This document shows, piece by piece, positions 16,665 through 24,503 of a stretch of DNA of 41,086 nt; within the stretch, counting starts at the first letter, position 1; each line of letters starts with the position of its first letter. A program made the translations under genes and the position numbers. The notes beneath the pieces were generated by a model that worked only from the letters and a program-made list of their open reading frames with translations, did not search any database and was not told where the DNA came from. Origin of the DNA: Oscillospiraceae bacterium. GTDB taxonomy: Bacteria > Bacillota > Clostridia > Oscillospirales > Oscillospiraceae. Where the stretch lies: assembly GCA_022792945.1 (NCBI GenBank), contig JAAWBZ010000060.1:1-41086 (forward strand). The letters run 5' to 3'.

Positions 16665-17498
16665 ATGAACTTAACGTATATCATCGGCCTGGTTCTGGCT
16701 CTGGGCGTGTTTGTGCTGGGTATTGTCGGCTTCGATTTCAACATGGGGCTGCTGGGCAACTTTTACGACTTTGCCAGTGTCTTCATTGTCATCGGCTGTA
16801 CGCTGGCCATTGTGGTGGCCAGCTTCCCGGGCAAAATGCTGGCGTCGATCCCCAAGCACTTCGGCATCATGCTCAATACCAAGAAGCACAAGCCCGCCAA
16901 GTACATTGACCAGCTGGTGGAGCTGGCCCAGATCGCCCGGAAAAACGGCCTCCTTTCCCTGGAGGAAAAGGCCAATGAGCAGAAGGACCCCTTCTTCAAG
17001 CAGGCCATCATGCTCATCGTGGACGCCAATGACCCCGATAAGGTCCGCGGCATCCTGGAAAACGATATCGAGTGCATGTCCGCCCGCCACGACGATGCGG
17101 CGGGACTGTATGACAAGGCGTCCAGCGTGGCCCCGGCTTTCGGCATGGTGGGCACCCTGGTGGGCCTGATCAACATGCTGAAAAACATGTCCCTGGACGG
17201 CGGCGGCGCTTCCAGCCTGGGCAGCGACATGGGTACCGCGCTGATCACCACCCTCTATGGCTGTATCCTGGCCCATATGATTTTTGGCCCCATTGCCACC
17301 AACCTGCGGGCGCGCGACGCGGAAGAGGTGCTGTGCAAGCAGATCATTGTGGAAGGCATTATGTCCATTCAGTCCGGCGAAAACCCCAAGTTTTTGCAGG
17401 AAAAGCTGATGACTTTCGTCGCGCAGAAGCAGCGTGAGGGCGGCAAGGGCGGCAAGGGCGGCAAGAAGGCCGCGGCGGCCGCTGCTGCGGAAGAATAA
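16665..17498 (+). CDS. motA: Flagellar motor stator protein MotA
   Basis: 277 residues with four predicted transmembrane helices (about residues 3-23, 31-50, 148-170, 184-205). MotA forms the stator ion channel with MotB. The TM3 proline motif VAPAFGMVGTLVGLI and TM4 LITTLYGCILAHMIFGPIA are intact. The cytoplasmic loop carries charged residues (ARKNGLLSLEEKANE) in the region that contacts FliG. The C-terminal tail (GGKGGKGGKKAAAAAAAEE) is low-complexity and unusual. Whether the ion is H+ or Na+ cannot be told from this. Confidence 0.95.
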   Translation: MNLTYIIGLVLALGVFVLGIVGFDFNMGLLGNFYDFASVFIVIGCTLAIVVASFPGKMLASIPKHFGIMLNTKKHKPAKYIDQLVELAQIARKNGLLSLEEKANEQKDPFFKQAIMLIVDANDPDKVRGILENDIECMSARHDDAAGLYDKASSVAPAFGMVGTLVGLINMLKNMSLDGGGASSLGSDMGTALITTLYGCILAHMIFGPIATNLRARDAEEVLCKQIIVEGIMSIQSGENPKFLQEKLMTFVAQKQREGGKGGKGGKKAAAAAAAEE

Positions 17499-17529
17499 AC
17501 CGCCACCGGTTCCAAGGAGATGAGGCATC

Positions 17530-18393
17530 TTGCGTAAGAAAAAAGGCGGAGGCGGCGGCGCCAACTGGATGGATACCTACGGTGACATGGTGACGCTGCT
17601 GCTGTGCTTCTTTGTACTGCTGTACTCCATGTCCACCATCAGCGAGGAAAACTGGAAGGCCATCGTCATGAGCTTCAACCCCAAGGCGATTGAAACCATC
17701 ACCGAGACCTCCGGCAACGACGGCCCCAACGCCGACCCCAATACCGACGACGGCTCAGGCATGGGCTTCATGCCCACCATGCCCGAGGAGGACGCCCCCG
17801 ACCCGGACGTGTCCGGCGAGAACGCCACGGGCGAGGCCGAGCAGGTGGAACGGGACATGGCGATGCTCTATGATATGCTGGTCCAATACATCGAGGAGCA
17901 GAACGCCCAGAGCACCATCTCCGTCACCAAGGGCGACGGGCGGGTGTTCGTAACCTTCAACCAGACGGTATTCTTCAACGGCAACGACTGGTCCCTCCGC
18001 CCGGAGAGCTATTCGGTGCTGGAGAGCGTGGGGGCGATGCTCTCCACGGTGGCGCGCTCGGTGGAGGAGGTCCGCATCCTGGGCCACACCGCGCAGGCCC
18101 GCGCGGACGAGCCGAACCGCGTCACGGAGGACCGTGTCCTCTCAGCCCAGCGCGCGGCCAATGCCCTGGCGTATATCCAGGAGCACTGCGATATTGATCC
18201 CGCCCGGATGATCTCCGAGGGCTACGGCCAGTGGCGCCCGGTGGCGACCAACGACACCGAGGAGGGCCGCAGCCAGAACCGCCGCGTGGAGATGATCGTC
18301 AGCGGCAAGGACCTGGACCTGGGCGACAGCGTCCAGACCTACTACACCGAGGCCGGAAGGACCGATTCCGCGGGGGAGACCGCAAACCAATAG
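17530..18393 (+). CDS. motB: Flagellar motor stator protein MotB
   Basis: 287 residues from TTG 17530, with AAGGAG about 9 bp upstream. MotB anchors the stator to peptidoglycan. The single transmembrane helix follows WMDTYGDMVTLLLCFFVLLYSMS, in which Asp19 is the ion-carrying residue. An acidic linker is followed by an OmpA/MotB peptidoglycan-binding domain: GHTAQARADEPN, LSAQRAANALAYI, SEGYGQWRPVATNDTEEGRSQNRRVE. The next gene is fliM; the fliL that often stands between them is absent. Confidence 0.95.
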   Translation: MRKKKGGGGGANWMDTYGDMVTLLLCFFVLLYSMSTISEENWKAIVMSFNPKAIETITETSGNDGPNADPNTDDGSGMGFMPTMPEEDAPDPDVSGENATGEAEQVERDMAMLYDMLVQYIEEQNAQSTISVTKGDGRVFVTFNQTVFFNGNDWSLRPESYSVLESVGAMLSTVARSVEEVRILGHTAQARADEPNRVTEDRVLSAQRAANALAYIQEHCDIDPARMISEGYGQWRPVATNDTEEGRSQNRRVEMIVSGKDLDLGDSVQTYYTEAGRTDSAGETANQ

Positions 18394-18437
18394 CGACGCC
18401 GTGAGGGCGCCTGTACAGGGTAGGTGAGAGAAAAGGT

Positions 18438-19451
18438 ATGCCTGAAGTATTATCGCAAAGCCAAATCGACGCGCTGCTCAGCGCCATCAACAGCGGTGAA
18501 AAGGATCTGGAGCAGAAGCCCGAGCAGAAGCAGGATAAGCAGTACCGGAAATACGATTTCTACAGCCCCAAGAAGTTCACCAGGGACCGCATCAAGATGC
18601 TCAACGGCATCTTTGAGAGCTACACACGGATCATCAACTCCAGGCTCAATGCGCTGCTCCGCGTCAACTGCGAGGTGTCCGTGGAGAGCATCGAGGAGCA
18701 GCGCTACTATGAATTTTCCAACGCCCTGACCGAGGGCGACGTCCTCTCCATTGCCAGCGTCACCGTTCAGGATGTCCCGCACCCGGACGACACCGTTCTG
18801 GTCTACATGGGCACGGCCATGTCGCTGAGCATGATGGACCGGATGATGGGCGGCTCCGGCGCTATGGACAAACTGCCAAAGACCGATTATACTTATACCA
18901 ATCTGGAGCTGCATCTCTATGAGAGCATCATCCAGGACCTGGTCTCCGTGATGGGGGCCGGGTGGGAGAACTACATTCCCATGCACTTCGATTACGTCCG
19001 CACCGAGGTCAATCCCACCCTGGTGCAGCTGATCGGCCTGGACGAGATTGTGGTGATTGTGGACATGAAGCTGCAATTCGAGGAGGACTCGGGGCGGCTG
19101 AGCGTCTGCCTCCCGGCGTCGATGCTCACCAACCTCTTTGCCGAGATCAGCCGTGAGAACCCCGGGCGGCGCGTTTCGGGAGAGGACAATTCCACGGAGA
19201 TTTTCGACGAGCTGCGCGACTCCAGCCTGGAGATCATCGCAGAACTGGGCAGTACGCAGCTGAACCTGAGCGACGTGTACCACCTGAGCGTGGGCGACGT
19301 GATCGACCTGGGTTATTCCAAGGATTCACCGGTGCATCTGGAGATCGGCGGCTACAGCTGGTTCTCCGGTCGGATTGGCACCTATAAGAAAAATATGGCT
19401 GTTAAGATAGATGAAATTTGCTATCAGCAGGCCGAGGAAGGGAGCGAGTAG
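18438..19451 (+). CDS. fliM: Flagellar motor switch protein FliM
   Basis: 337 residues. FliM is the C-ring protein that receives CheY-P. The N-terminal CheY-P docking peptide is LSQSQIDALLSAI (residues 4-16), followed by a linker and the CheC-like middle domain with GGSG (FliG-binding GGxG). The C-terminal SpoA domain ends IGTYKKNMAVKI. A near-consensus member. It precedes fliY, its C-ring partner, by a few bases. Confidence 0.96.
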   Translation: MPEVLSQSQIDALLSAINSGEKDLEQKPEQKQDKQYRKYDFYSPKKFTRDRIKMLNGIFESYTRIINSRLNALLRVNCEVSVESIEEQRYYEFSNALTEGDVLSIASVTVQDVPHPDDTVLVYMGTAMSLSMMDRMMGGSGAMDKLPKTDYTYTNLELHLYESIIQDLVSVMGAGWENYIPMHFDYVRTEVNPTLVQLIGLDEIVVIVDMKLQFEEDSGRLSVCLPASMLTNLFAEISRENPGRRVSGEDNSTEIFDELRDSSLEIIAELGSTQLNLSDVYHLSVGDVIDLGYSKDSPVHLEIGGYSWFSGRIGTYKKNMAVKIDEICYQQAEEGSE

Positions 19452-19456
19452 ATTCG

Positions 19457-20827
19457 GTGGAGAAGGAATTATTCAGTTCGATGGCCATAGACGCCCTCGG
19501 TGAAATGATGAATATAAGCCTTGGCTCCTCAGCTACGGCCGTATCCAATATGCTGGATCAACGGGTGGATATCACGACGCCTAAGGTTTCCGTCATCGAG
19601 ACCAAGGATTTCTCAATCGGCAATTTGGAGCCCGCCATGGGTGTGGAGATTAAGTACGTCTCCGGGCTGGAGGGCAGCAACATCATGCTGCTCAAGCGCA
19701 GCGATGTGAAGGTGATTGTGGATATCCTCATGGGTGCGCCCATGGCGGAGGAAGAATTTGAGCTCAATGAGCTGACCATCAGCGCCGTCTGTGAGCTGAT
19801 GAATCAGATGATGGGCGCGGCGGCCACGGCGCTGTCGGATTTCCTGGGGTATTCCGTCAATATTTCCACGCCCCAGCCTTTTGAGCTGGACGATCTGGAG
19901 GCGTTCAAGGAGGCACATTTGCCCCAGGGCGCTGAGACGCTGGTGGTGGTCCGCTTTGCCCTGAAGATCGAGGGGGCGCTGGAGAGCGAATTCATGAACG
20001 TCATGTCCGTGGATCTGGCCCGCGCGCTGCTGAAGGGCCTGGGGCTGACCGACGACATCATCGGCGGCGAGGCCGAATCGCCTGCGGCCGCACCGGCCTC
20101 GGCCCCCGCACCGGCTCCGGCTGCCGGCGGCGGTGGCGACGGCAAGATGAGCCAGGAAGAGATCGAGAAGATGCTGGCCAGCATGAACGGCGGCGAACCG
20201 GAGCCTCCGGCCCCCGCCCCCGCACCGGCTCCGGCTGCCTCCGGCGGCGGCGACAAGATGAGCCAGGACGATATCGAGAAGCTCATGGCCAGCATGGGCG
20301 GTGGCGATGCTGCCCCGGCACCGGCCCCCGCGCCGGCTGCGCCGGCGGAGATGCCTGCTGGAATGCCGCCCATGGGGATGCCGATGGGCATGCCGCCCGG
20401 GGCAATGCCTGCGGCGGGCGGGCAGCAGCCGGTGGTTTACTATATGCCCTACCCCTATCCGCCCCAGCCTGCGGCCGCGCCGCAGCCGGACCCCAAGGTC
20501 ATCAATACGCAGCCGCTGCCCCTCAAGCAGATGGACCCGGCGGCGGAGCTGGGCAAGGAGCAGGCGCAGAACCTGGACCTCATTATGGAGGTGCCCCTCC
20601 AGGTGACGGTGGAGATTGGCCGGACCCGGCGGAAGGTGCAGGATATCCTGGAGTTCTCCAAGGGTTCGCTGGTGGTGCTCGACAAGCTGGCCGGCGACCA
20701 GGTGGACCTGTTCGTCAACGGCAAGTGCATCGCCCGCGGCGATGTGGTGGTGGTGGACGACAACTTCGGCGTCCGGATTACGGAGATCGTGCAAAATTCT
20801 GGCATCGAAAAGATGCTCCAGAAATAA
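19457..20827 (+). CDS. fliY: Flagellar motor switch phosphatase FliY (FliN-type)
   Basis: 456 residues from GTG 19457, the first plausible start after the fliM stop. FliY combines a CheC-like CheY-P phosphatase with a FliN SpoA domain. Both phosphatase sites are intact: Asp12-x3-Glu16-x2-Asn19 and Ser109-x3-Glu113-x2-Asn116. The SpoA domain is C-terminal (VPLQVTVEIGRTRRKVQDIL...GSLVVLDKLAGD). Between them lies a long Ala/Pro/Gly/Met linker with two copies of a FliM-like docking motif: MSQEEIEKMLASM at residue 231 and MSQDDIEKLMASM at 268. Homologues usually carry one such motif at the extreme N-terminus; here the N-terminus begins directly with the CheC domain. Confidence 0.93.
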   Translation: MEKELFSSMAIDALGEMMNISLGSSATAVSNMLDQRVDITTPKVSVIETKDFSIGNLEPAMGVEIKYVSGLEGSNIMLLKRSDVKVIVDILMGAPMAEEEFELNELTISAVCELMNQMMGAAATALSDFLGYSVNISTPQPFELDDLEAFKEAHLPQGAETLVVVRFALKIEGALESEFMNVMSVDLARALLKGLGLTDDIIGGEAESPAAAPASAPAPAPAAGGGGDGKMSQEEIEKMLASMNGGEPEPPAPAPAPAPAASGGGDKMSQDDIEKLMASMGGGDAAPAPAPAPAAPAEMPAGMPPMGMPMGMPPGAMPAAGGQQPVVYYMPYPYPPQPAAAPQPDPKVINTQPLPLKQMDPAAELGKEQAQNLDLIMEVPLQVTVEIGRTRRKVQDILEFSKGSLVVLDKLAGDQVDLFVNGKCIARGDVVVVDDNFGVRITEIVQNSGIEKMLQK

Positions 20828-20871
20828 AATGAGTGGAAAACATTCAATACGAATAGTAAGGATGGATTGAC

Positions 20872-21240
20872 ATGGCAAAGAAAATTTTATTGGTCGACGA
20901 TGCAGCCTTCATGCGCATGATGATCAAGGACACCCTGACCAAGAACGGCTATACCGAGCTGTTCGAGGCAGTGGACGGCGCCGATGCCGTGGCAAAATTC
21001 AACGAGATCAACCCGGACCTGGTGATCATGGATATCACCATGCCGAATATGGACGGCCTGGAGGCCCTGAAGGCCATCCGCGCCAAGGACGGCAGTGCCA
21101 ACGTGGTCATGTGCTCGGCCATGGGCCAGGAGAGCATGGTTATGGATGCTGTGCGCTCGGGCGCGAAGGACTTCATCGTCAAGCCCTTTAAGGCTGACCG
21201 TGTCCTCAAGACGGTCAACACCATCCTGGGAGGACCCTGA
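20872..21240 (+). CDS. cheY: Chemotaxis response regulator CheY
   Basis: 122-residue single receiver domain. Acidic residues Asp9 and Asp10, phospho-acceptor Asp54 (VIMDITMPNMDG), switch Ser82 (MCSAMGQ) and Lys104 (VKPFK) are all present. When phosphorylated by CheA (not in the window) it binds FliM to change rotation. It sits between fliY and fliO, the standard place in Clostridia, next to its phosphatase. Confidence 0.96.
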   Translation: MAKKILLVDDAAFMRMMIKDTLTKNGYTELFEAVDGADAVAKFNEINPDLVIMDITMPNMDGLEALKAIRAKDGSANVVMCSAMGQESMVMDAVRSGAKDFIVKPFKADRVLKTVNTILGGP

Positions 21241-21245
21241 CGGCG

Positions 21246-21614
21246 ATGCCGGGTGAGAGCGGTCTGCTGTCACTCCTTTGGGTGTTGCTGTGCGTGCTGG
21301 TCATCGTCGGCGCGGCGTACTGGTTCACAAAGCATGTGGTGGGCCAGCGGCTGGGCGGGCGGATCGGACTGGGACGGACGGATGGGCTGCGGGTCCTGAC
21401 CCGGGCCCAGCTGGGCCGGGATCAGAGCCTGCTGGTGGTCCAGGCGGGGGAGCGGTATTTTCTCCTGGGGGCCGCGCCGTCCGGCATCACGCTGCTGGCG
21501 GAGTTCACCCAGGAGGAGGCGGAGGCCTGGAAGCCCCAGGACCCGCCGGCGGACGCGCCGCCCAGCTTTCAGGAGGCGCTGAAAACGGTGATCCGTGGAA
21601 AGATGAAGAGGTGA
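21246..21614 (+). CDS. fliO: Flagellar biosynthetic protein FliO
   Basis: 122 residues. One N-terminal transmembrane helix (SLLWVLLCVLVIVGAAYWFT) is followed by a small cytoplasmic domain with the FliO pattern: GLRVLTRAQLGRDQSLLVVQAGERYFLLGAAPSGITLLAEF. FliO assists assembly of the FliP-FliR export gate. It starts 5 bp after cheY; GGGAGG is about 12 bp upstream. It precedes fliP, as usual. Confidence 0.88.
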   Translation: MPGESGLLSLLWVLLCVLVIVGAAYWFTKHVVGQRLGGRIGLGRTDGLRVLTRAQLGRDQSLLVVQAGERYFLLGAAPSGITLLAEFTQEEAEAWKPQDPPADAPPSFQEALKTVIRGKMKR

Positions 21615-21621
21615 GAAGCCA

Positions 21622-22284
21622 ATGGCCGAGGGCCTGATATCGATCAACGGCGAAAGTGTTCAAACGCTGGAGATCCTGCTTCTGACCACGCTGATCTCCC
21701 TGCTGCCGTCGCTGCTGGTGATGATGACGTCGTTCACGCGCTACGTGATGTCGCTGTCATTCCTGCGCTCGGCCATCGGCACCCAGCAGTCGCCGCCCAA
21801 TATGGTCCTGGTGGGGCTGGCGCTGTTCCTGACGCTGCTGACCATGGGGCCGGTGTTTGACCAGATCATGGACGAAGCCTACACCCCCTACGCCAACGAA
21901 GAGATCGACACCCGGGAGTTTATGGAACGGGCGTCGGATCCCCTAAAGGAGTTTATGCTCCGCAATACCGAGGACGGGACGCTGGACCTATTCTGCCGCA
22001 TCGCCCATGTGGAGACGCCGCAGGGCGAGGCCGCCATGGAGCTGCCGTTGCGGATCATCGTGCCGTCCTTTATGACCTGTGAGCTGAAGCGGGCTTTTGA
22101 GATCGGCTTTCTGCTCTACCTGCCCTTCATGCTGATCGATATTGTGGTCTCCTCGACCCTGATGTCCATGGGCATGATTATGCTGCCGCCCTCCATGATC
22201 TCCATGCCGTTCAAACTGCTGCTGTTCATCTCCCTCGACGGGTGGCAGCTGCTGTTCGCCACGCTGATCCAGGGCTTCCAGTAG
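21622..22284 (+). CDS. fliP: Flagellar export gate protein FliP
   Basis: 220 residues, a short form without the extra N-terminal signal-like helix found in enterobacterial FliP. Pentameric core of the export gate. Conserved blocks: SLLPSLLVMMTSFTRYVMSLSFLRSAIGTQQSPPNMVLVGLALFLT and, near the C-terminus, VPSFMTCELKRAFEIGFLLYLPFMLIDIVVSSTLMSMGMIMLPP with FKLLLFISLDGW. Excellent family match, with about four transmembrane segments. Confidence 0.97.
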   Translation: MAEGLISINGESVQTLEILLLTTLISLLPSLLVMMTSFTRYVMSLSFLRSAIGTQQSPPNMVLVGLALFLTLLTMGPVFDQIMDEAYTPYANEEIDTREFMERASDPLKEFMLRNTEDGTLDLFCRIAHVETPQGEAAMELPLRIIVPSFMTCELKRAFEIGFLLYLPFMLIDIVVSSTLMSMGMIMLPPSMISMPFKLLLFISLDGWQLLFATLIQGFQ

Positions 22285-22305
22285 CGGCGCGGAAAGGAGT
22301 TTTCC

Positions 22306-22563
22306 ATGAACACTGCGCAAGTGACCGACGTGCTGCGCGAAGGCGTGGTGGTGGCCATCAAGCTGGCCGGGCCGATGCTGATCCTGAGCATGCTGGTGGG
22401 CGTGATCATCGCCGTTTTTCAGGCGGTGACGCAGATCCACGAGCAGACCATCTCCTTTATCCTCAAGCTGATTGTGGTGATCGCTGTGCTGCTGATTGCC
22501 GGCGGGTGGATGATGGAGACGCTGCAGAGCTACGCCCGTTCGCTGTTCACCCTGATGATGTAG
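22306..22563 (+). CDS. fliQ: Flagellar export gate protein FliQ
   Basis: 85 residues with two transmembrane helices (about 17-37 and 51-73). Motifs are PMLILSMLVGVIIAVFQAVTQIHEQTISFILKL (FliQ consensus VGLvIsifQAaTQIqEqTLtFiPKi). Four copies wrap the FliP-FliR gate. The ribosome-binding site GGAAAGGAG is upstream, and fliR follows 12 bp later. Confidence 0.96.
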   Translation: MNTAQVTDVLREGVVVAIKLAGPMLILSMLVGVIIAVFQAVTQIHEQTISFILKLIVVIAVLLIAGGWMMETLQSYARSLFTLMM

Positions 22564-22575
22564 CGGGGCCGCGGC

Positions 22576-23343
22576 ATGATCGATTGGGCGGAACTGACGC
22601 TGTTTCTCTACATCCTGGCCAGAATGTGCGGCTGTGTGCTGTTCAACCCCATCCTGGGCCGGCAGAACATCCCCGCCATTGTCAAGACCGGCATGGCGCT
22701 GCTGATGGCGGTGGCCGTTATGGGCGTAACGGGCCAGAGCGTCGCGGTGCCCTTCTCCACACTGGAGCTGGCGCTCCGCATGGCGCTGGAGCTGGGGGTG
22801 GGCGTGCTGCTGGGCATGGCCATGAACTTCTTTTTCTACATTCCTTCCCTGGCCGGCTCCGTGATCGACACCCAGATGGGCATGACTATGAACCAGATCT
22901 ACGACGCCGGCTCCCAGGCGAACCTGTCGGTCAGCGGCGTGCTGCTGAACACGCTGATGACGCTCCTCTTCTTCGCGGCCAACGGCCACCATACCCTGCT
23001 GCGGATCATCATGACCTCCGGCGAGGTGGTCCCCTTTGGTCACGCGGCCCTGGGCGAGGCGGTGCTGCGGCACATGCTGACGCTGTTCATCGAGTGCACG
23101 CTGCTGGCGGTGAAGCTCTGTATGCCCATCCTGGCGGCGGAGCTGCTGGGGCAGATCGGCATGGGCATCCTGATGAAGGTGATCCCGCAGATCAACGTAT
23201 TTGCCATCAATATCGAGCTGAAGGTCATCATCGGCATCGGACTTCTTCTGATGCTGCTCTCCCCGTTCAGCGAGTTCCTCCTCAAGGCCGAGACCCAGAT
23301 GCTGGACAGCCTGCGCGTGATCTTGGGGCTGGCGGCGGGGTAG
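22576..23343 (+). CDS. fliR: Flagellar export gate protein FliR
   Basis: 255 residues, about six transmembrane helices. Single-copy gate subunit. Family blocks: LFNPILGRQNIPAIVKTGMALLMA near the N-terminus, then ELGVGVLLGMAMNFFFYIPSLAGSVIDTQMGMTM, and the C-terminal MKVIPQINVFAINIELKVIIG. No unusual features. Confidence 0.96.
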   Translation: MIDWAELTLFLYILARMCGCVLFNPILGRQNIPAIVKTGMALLMAVAVMGVTGQSVAVPFSTLELALRMALELGVGVLLGMAMNFFFYIPSLAGSVIDTQMGMTMNQIYDAGSQANLSVSGVLLNTLMTLLFFAANGHHTLLRIIMTSGEVVPFGHAALGEAVLRHMLTLFIECTLLAVKLCMPILAAELLGQIGMGILMKVIPQINVFAINIELKVIIGIGLLLMLLSPFSEFLLKAETQMLDSLRVILGLAAG

Positions 23344-23381
23344 CGGACCGGCTTCCGACCGCGCACAAGGGGGGATGAACG

Positions 23382-24452
23382 TTGGCGGATAGCTCCAAAA
23401 CCGAAAAAGCGACACCAAAAAAGCGACGGGACGAACGAAAGAAAGGCAACGTATTCCTCAGTAAGGATGCCATCGCCGTTCTGACGCTGCTGGGTTCCTT
23501 CGCCACGCTGCAGCTGCTGGCGGGGACCTTTGTGGAGCAGCTGTCGCAATTCCTCGAATTCTGCGTCGGCGCGGTCGCGGCGCCCCTGGAGGGGACCGGC
23601 GGCGTGCTGGTGGACCTCCGGACCCAGGCCATATGGTCCGTGGCCAAGACGGTGGGGCCGCTGGTGGCGGTGACCATCGTGTGTGCTGTGGTGGGCACCT
23701 TCGCCCAGACGCGCTTTCTCGTCAGCGGCGAGTCCATCAAGCCTAAATTCAACCGCATCAGCCCGCTTCAGGGCTTCAAACGGCTCTTCTCCATGCGCTC
23801 CGTGGTGGAGACGCTGAAGGGCATTTTGAAAATTTCCATTCTCCTGTACATCATCTATACCTGCTTGGTGGGGATGTTCGGAGAGAGCGCCAAGTACCTC
23901 TACGCTGAGGTGCCCGCGGCCTCAAGCCACCTGTTCGGGACGATCATGAGCATGGTCTGGAAGATTGCCGTGGCCTTTGTGGCGCTGGCAGCGGCCGACT
24001 TTTTCTACCAGTGGTGGGACTACGAGCGGCAGCTGCGCATGAGCAAGCAGGAGATCAAAGAAGAATATAAGCAGCTGGAAGGCAACCCCCAGGTCAAGGG
24101 CAAGATCCGCGACATCCAGCGCCAGATGGCGCGCTCGCGGATGATGCAGCAGGTGCCGGGGGCCGATGTGGTCATCCGAAACCCGACCCATGTGGCGGTG
24201 GCCCTGCGCTACAAGCCCGGGCAGGACGCGGCCCCCATCGTGCTGGCCATGGGGCTGGACGAGGTGGCGCTGCGCATTGTGGCCAAGGCAGAGGAGTGCG
24301 GCATCGCCATTGTGGAGAACGTGCCGCTGGCCCGCGGCCTTTACGCCGCCGCCGATCTGAACCAGGAGATCCCGCCGGAGTTTTACAACGACGTGGCGGA
24401 GGTGCTGGTGTACATCTTCCGGCTGAATGACAAGAAGGAAATCGTCAAATAG
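23382..24452 (+). CDS. flhB: Flagellar export switch protein FlhB
   Basis: 356 residues from TTG, with AAGGGGGGA upstream. FlhB controls the rod/hook to filament export switch. It begins DSSKTEKATPKKRRDERKKGNV, the standard FlhB start, followed by four transmembrane helices. The cytoplasmic domain contains the autocleavage motif NPTH (VIRNPTHVAVALRY) and the family block ENVPLARGLY. All key residues are present. Confidence 0.97.
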   Translation: MADSSKTEKATPKKRRDERKKGNVFLSKDAIAVLTLLGSFATLQLLAGTFVEQLSQFLEFCVGAVAAPLEGTGGVLVDLRTQAIWSVAKTVGPLVAVTIVCAVVGTFAQTRFLVSGESIKPKFNRISPLQGFKRLFSMRSVVETLKGILKISILLYIIYTCLVGMFGESAKYLYAEVPAASSHLFGTIMSMVWKIAVAFVALAAADFFYQWWDYERQLRMSKQEIKEEYKQLEGNPQVKGKIRDIQRQMARSRMMQQVPGADVVIRNPTHVAVALRYKPGQDAAPIVLAMGLDEVALRIVAKAEECGIAIVENVPLARGLYAAADLNQEIPPEFYNDVAEVLVYIFRLNDKKEIVK

Positions 24453-24503
24453 CATCTGCCCCGCAGCGCCGCACGGCGCCGCCGGAAAGGAAGTGACTGC
24501 CCC

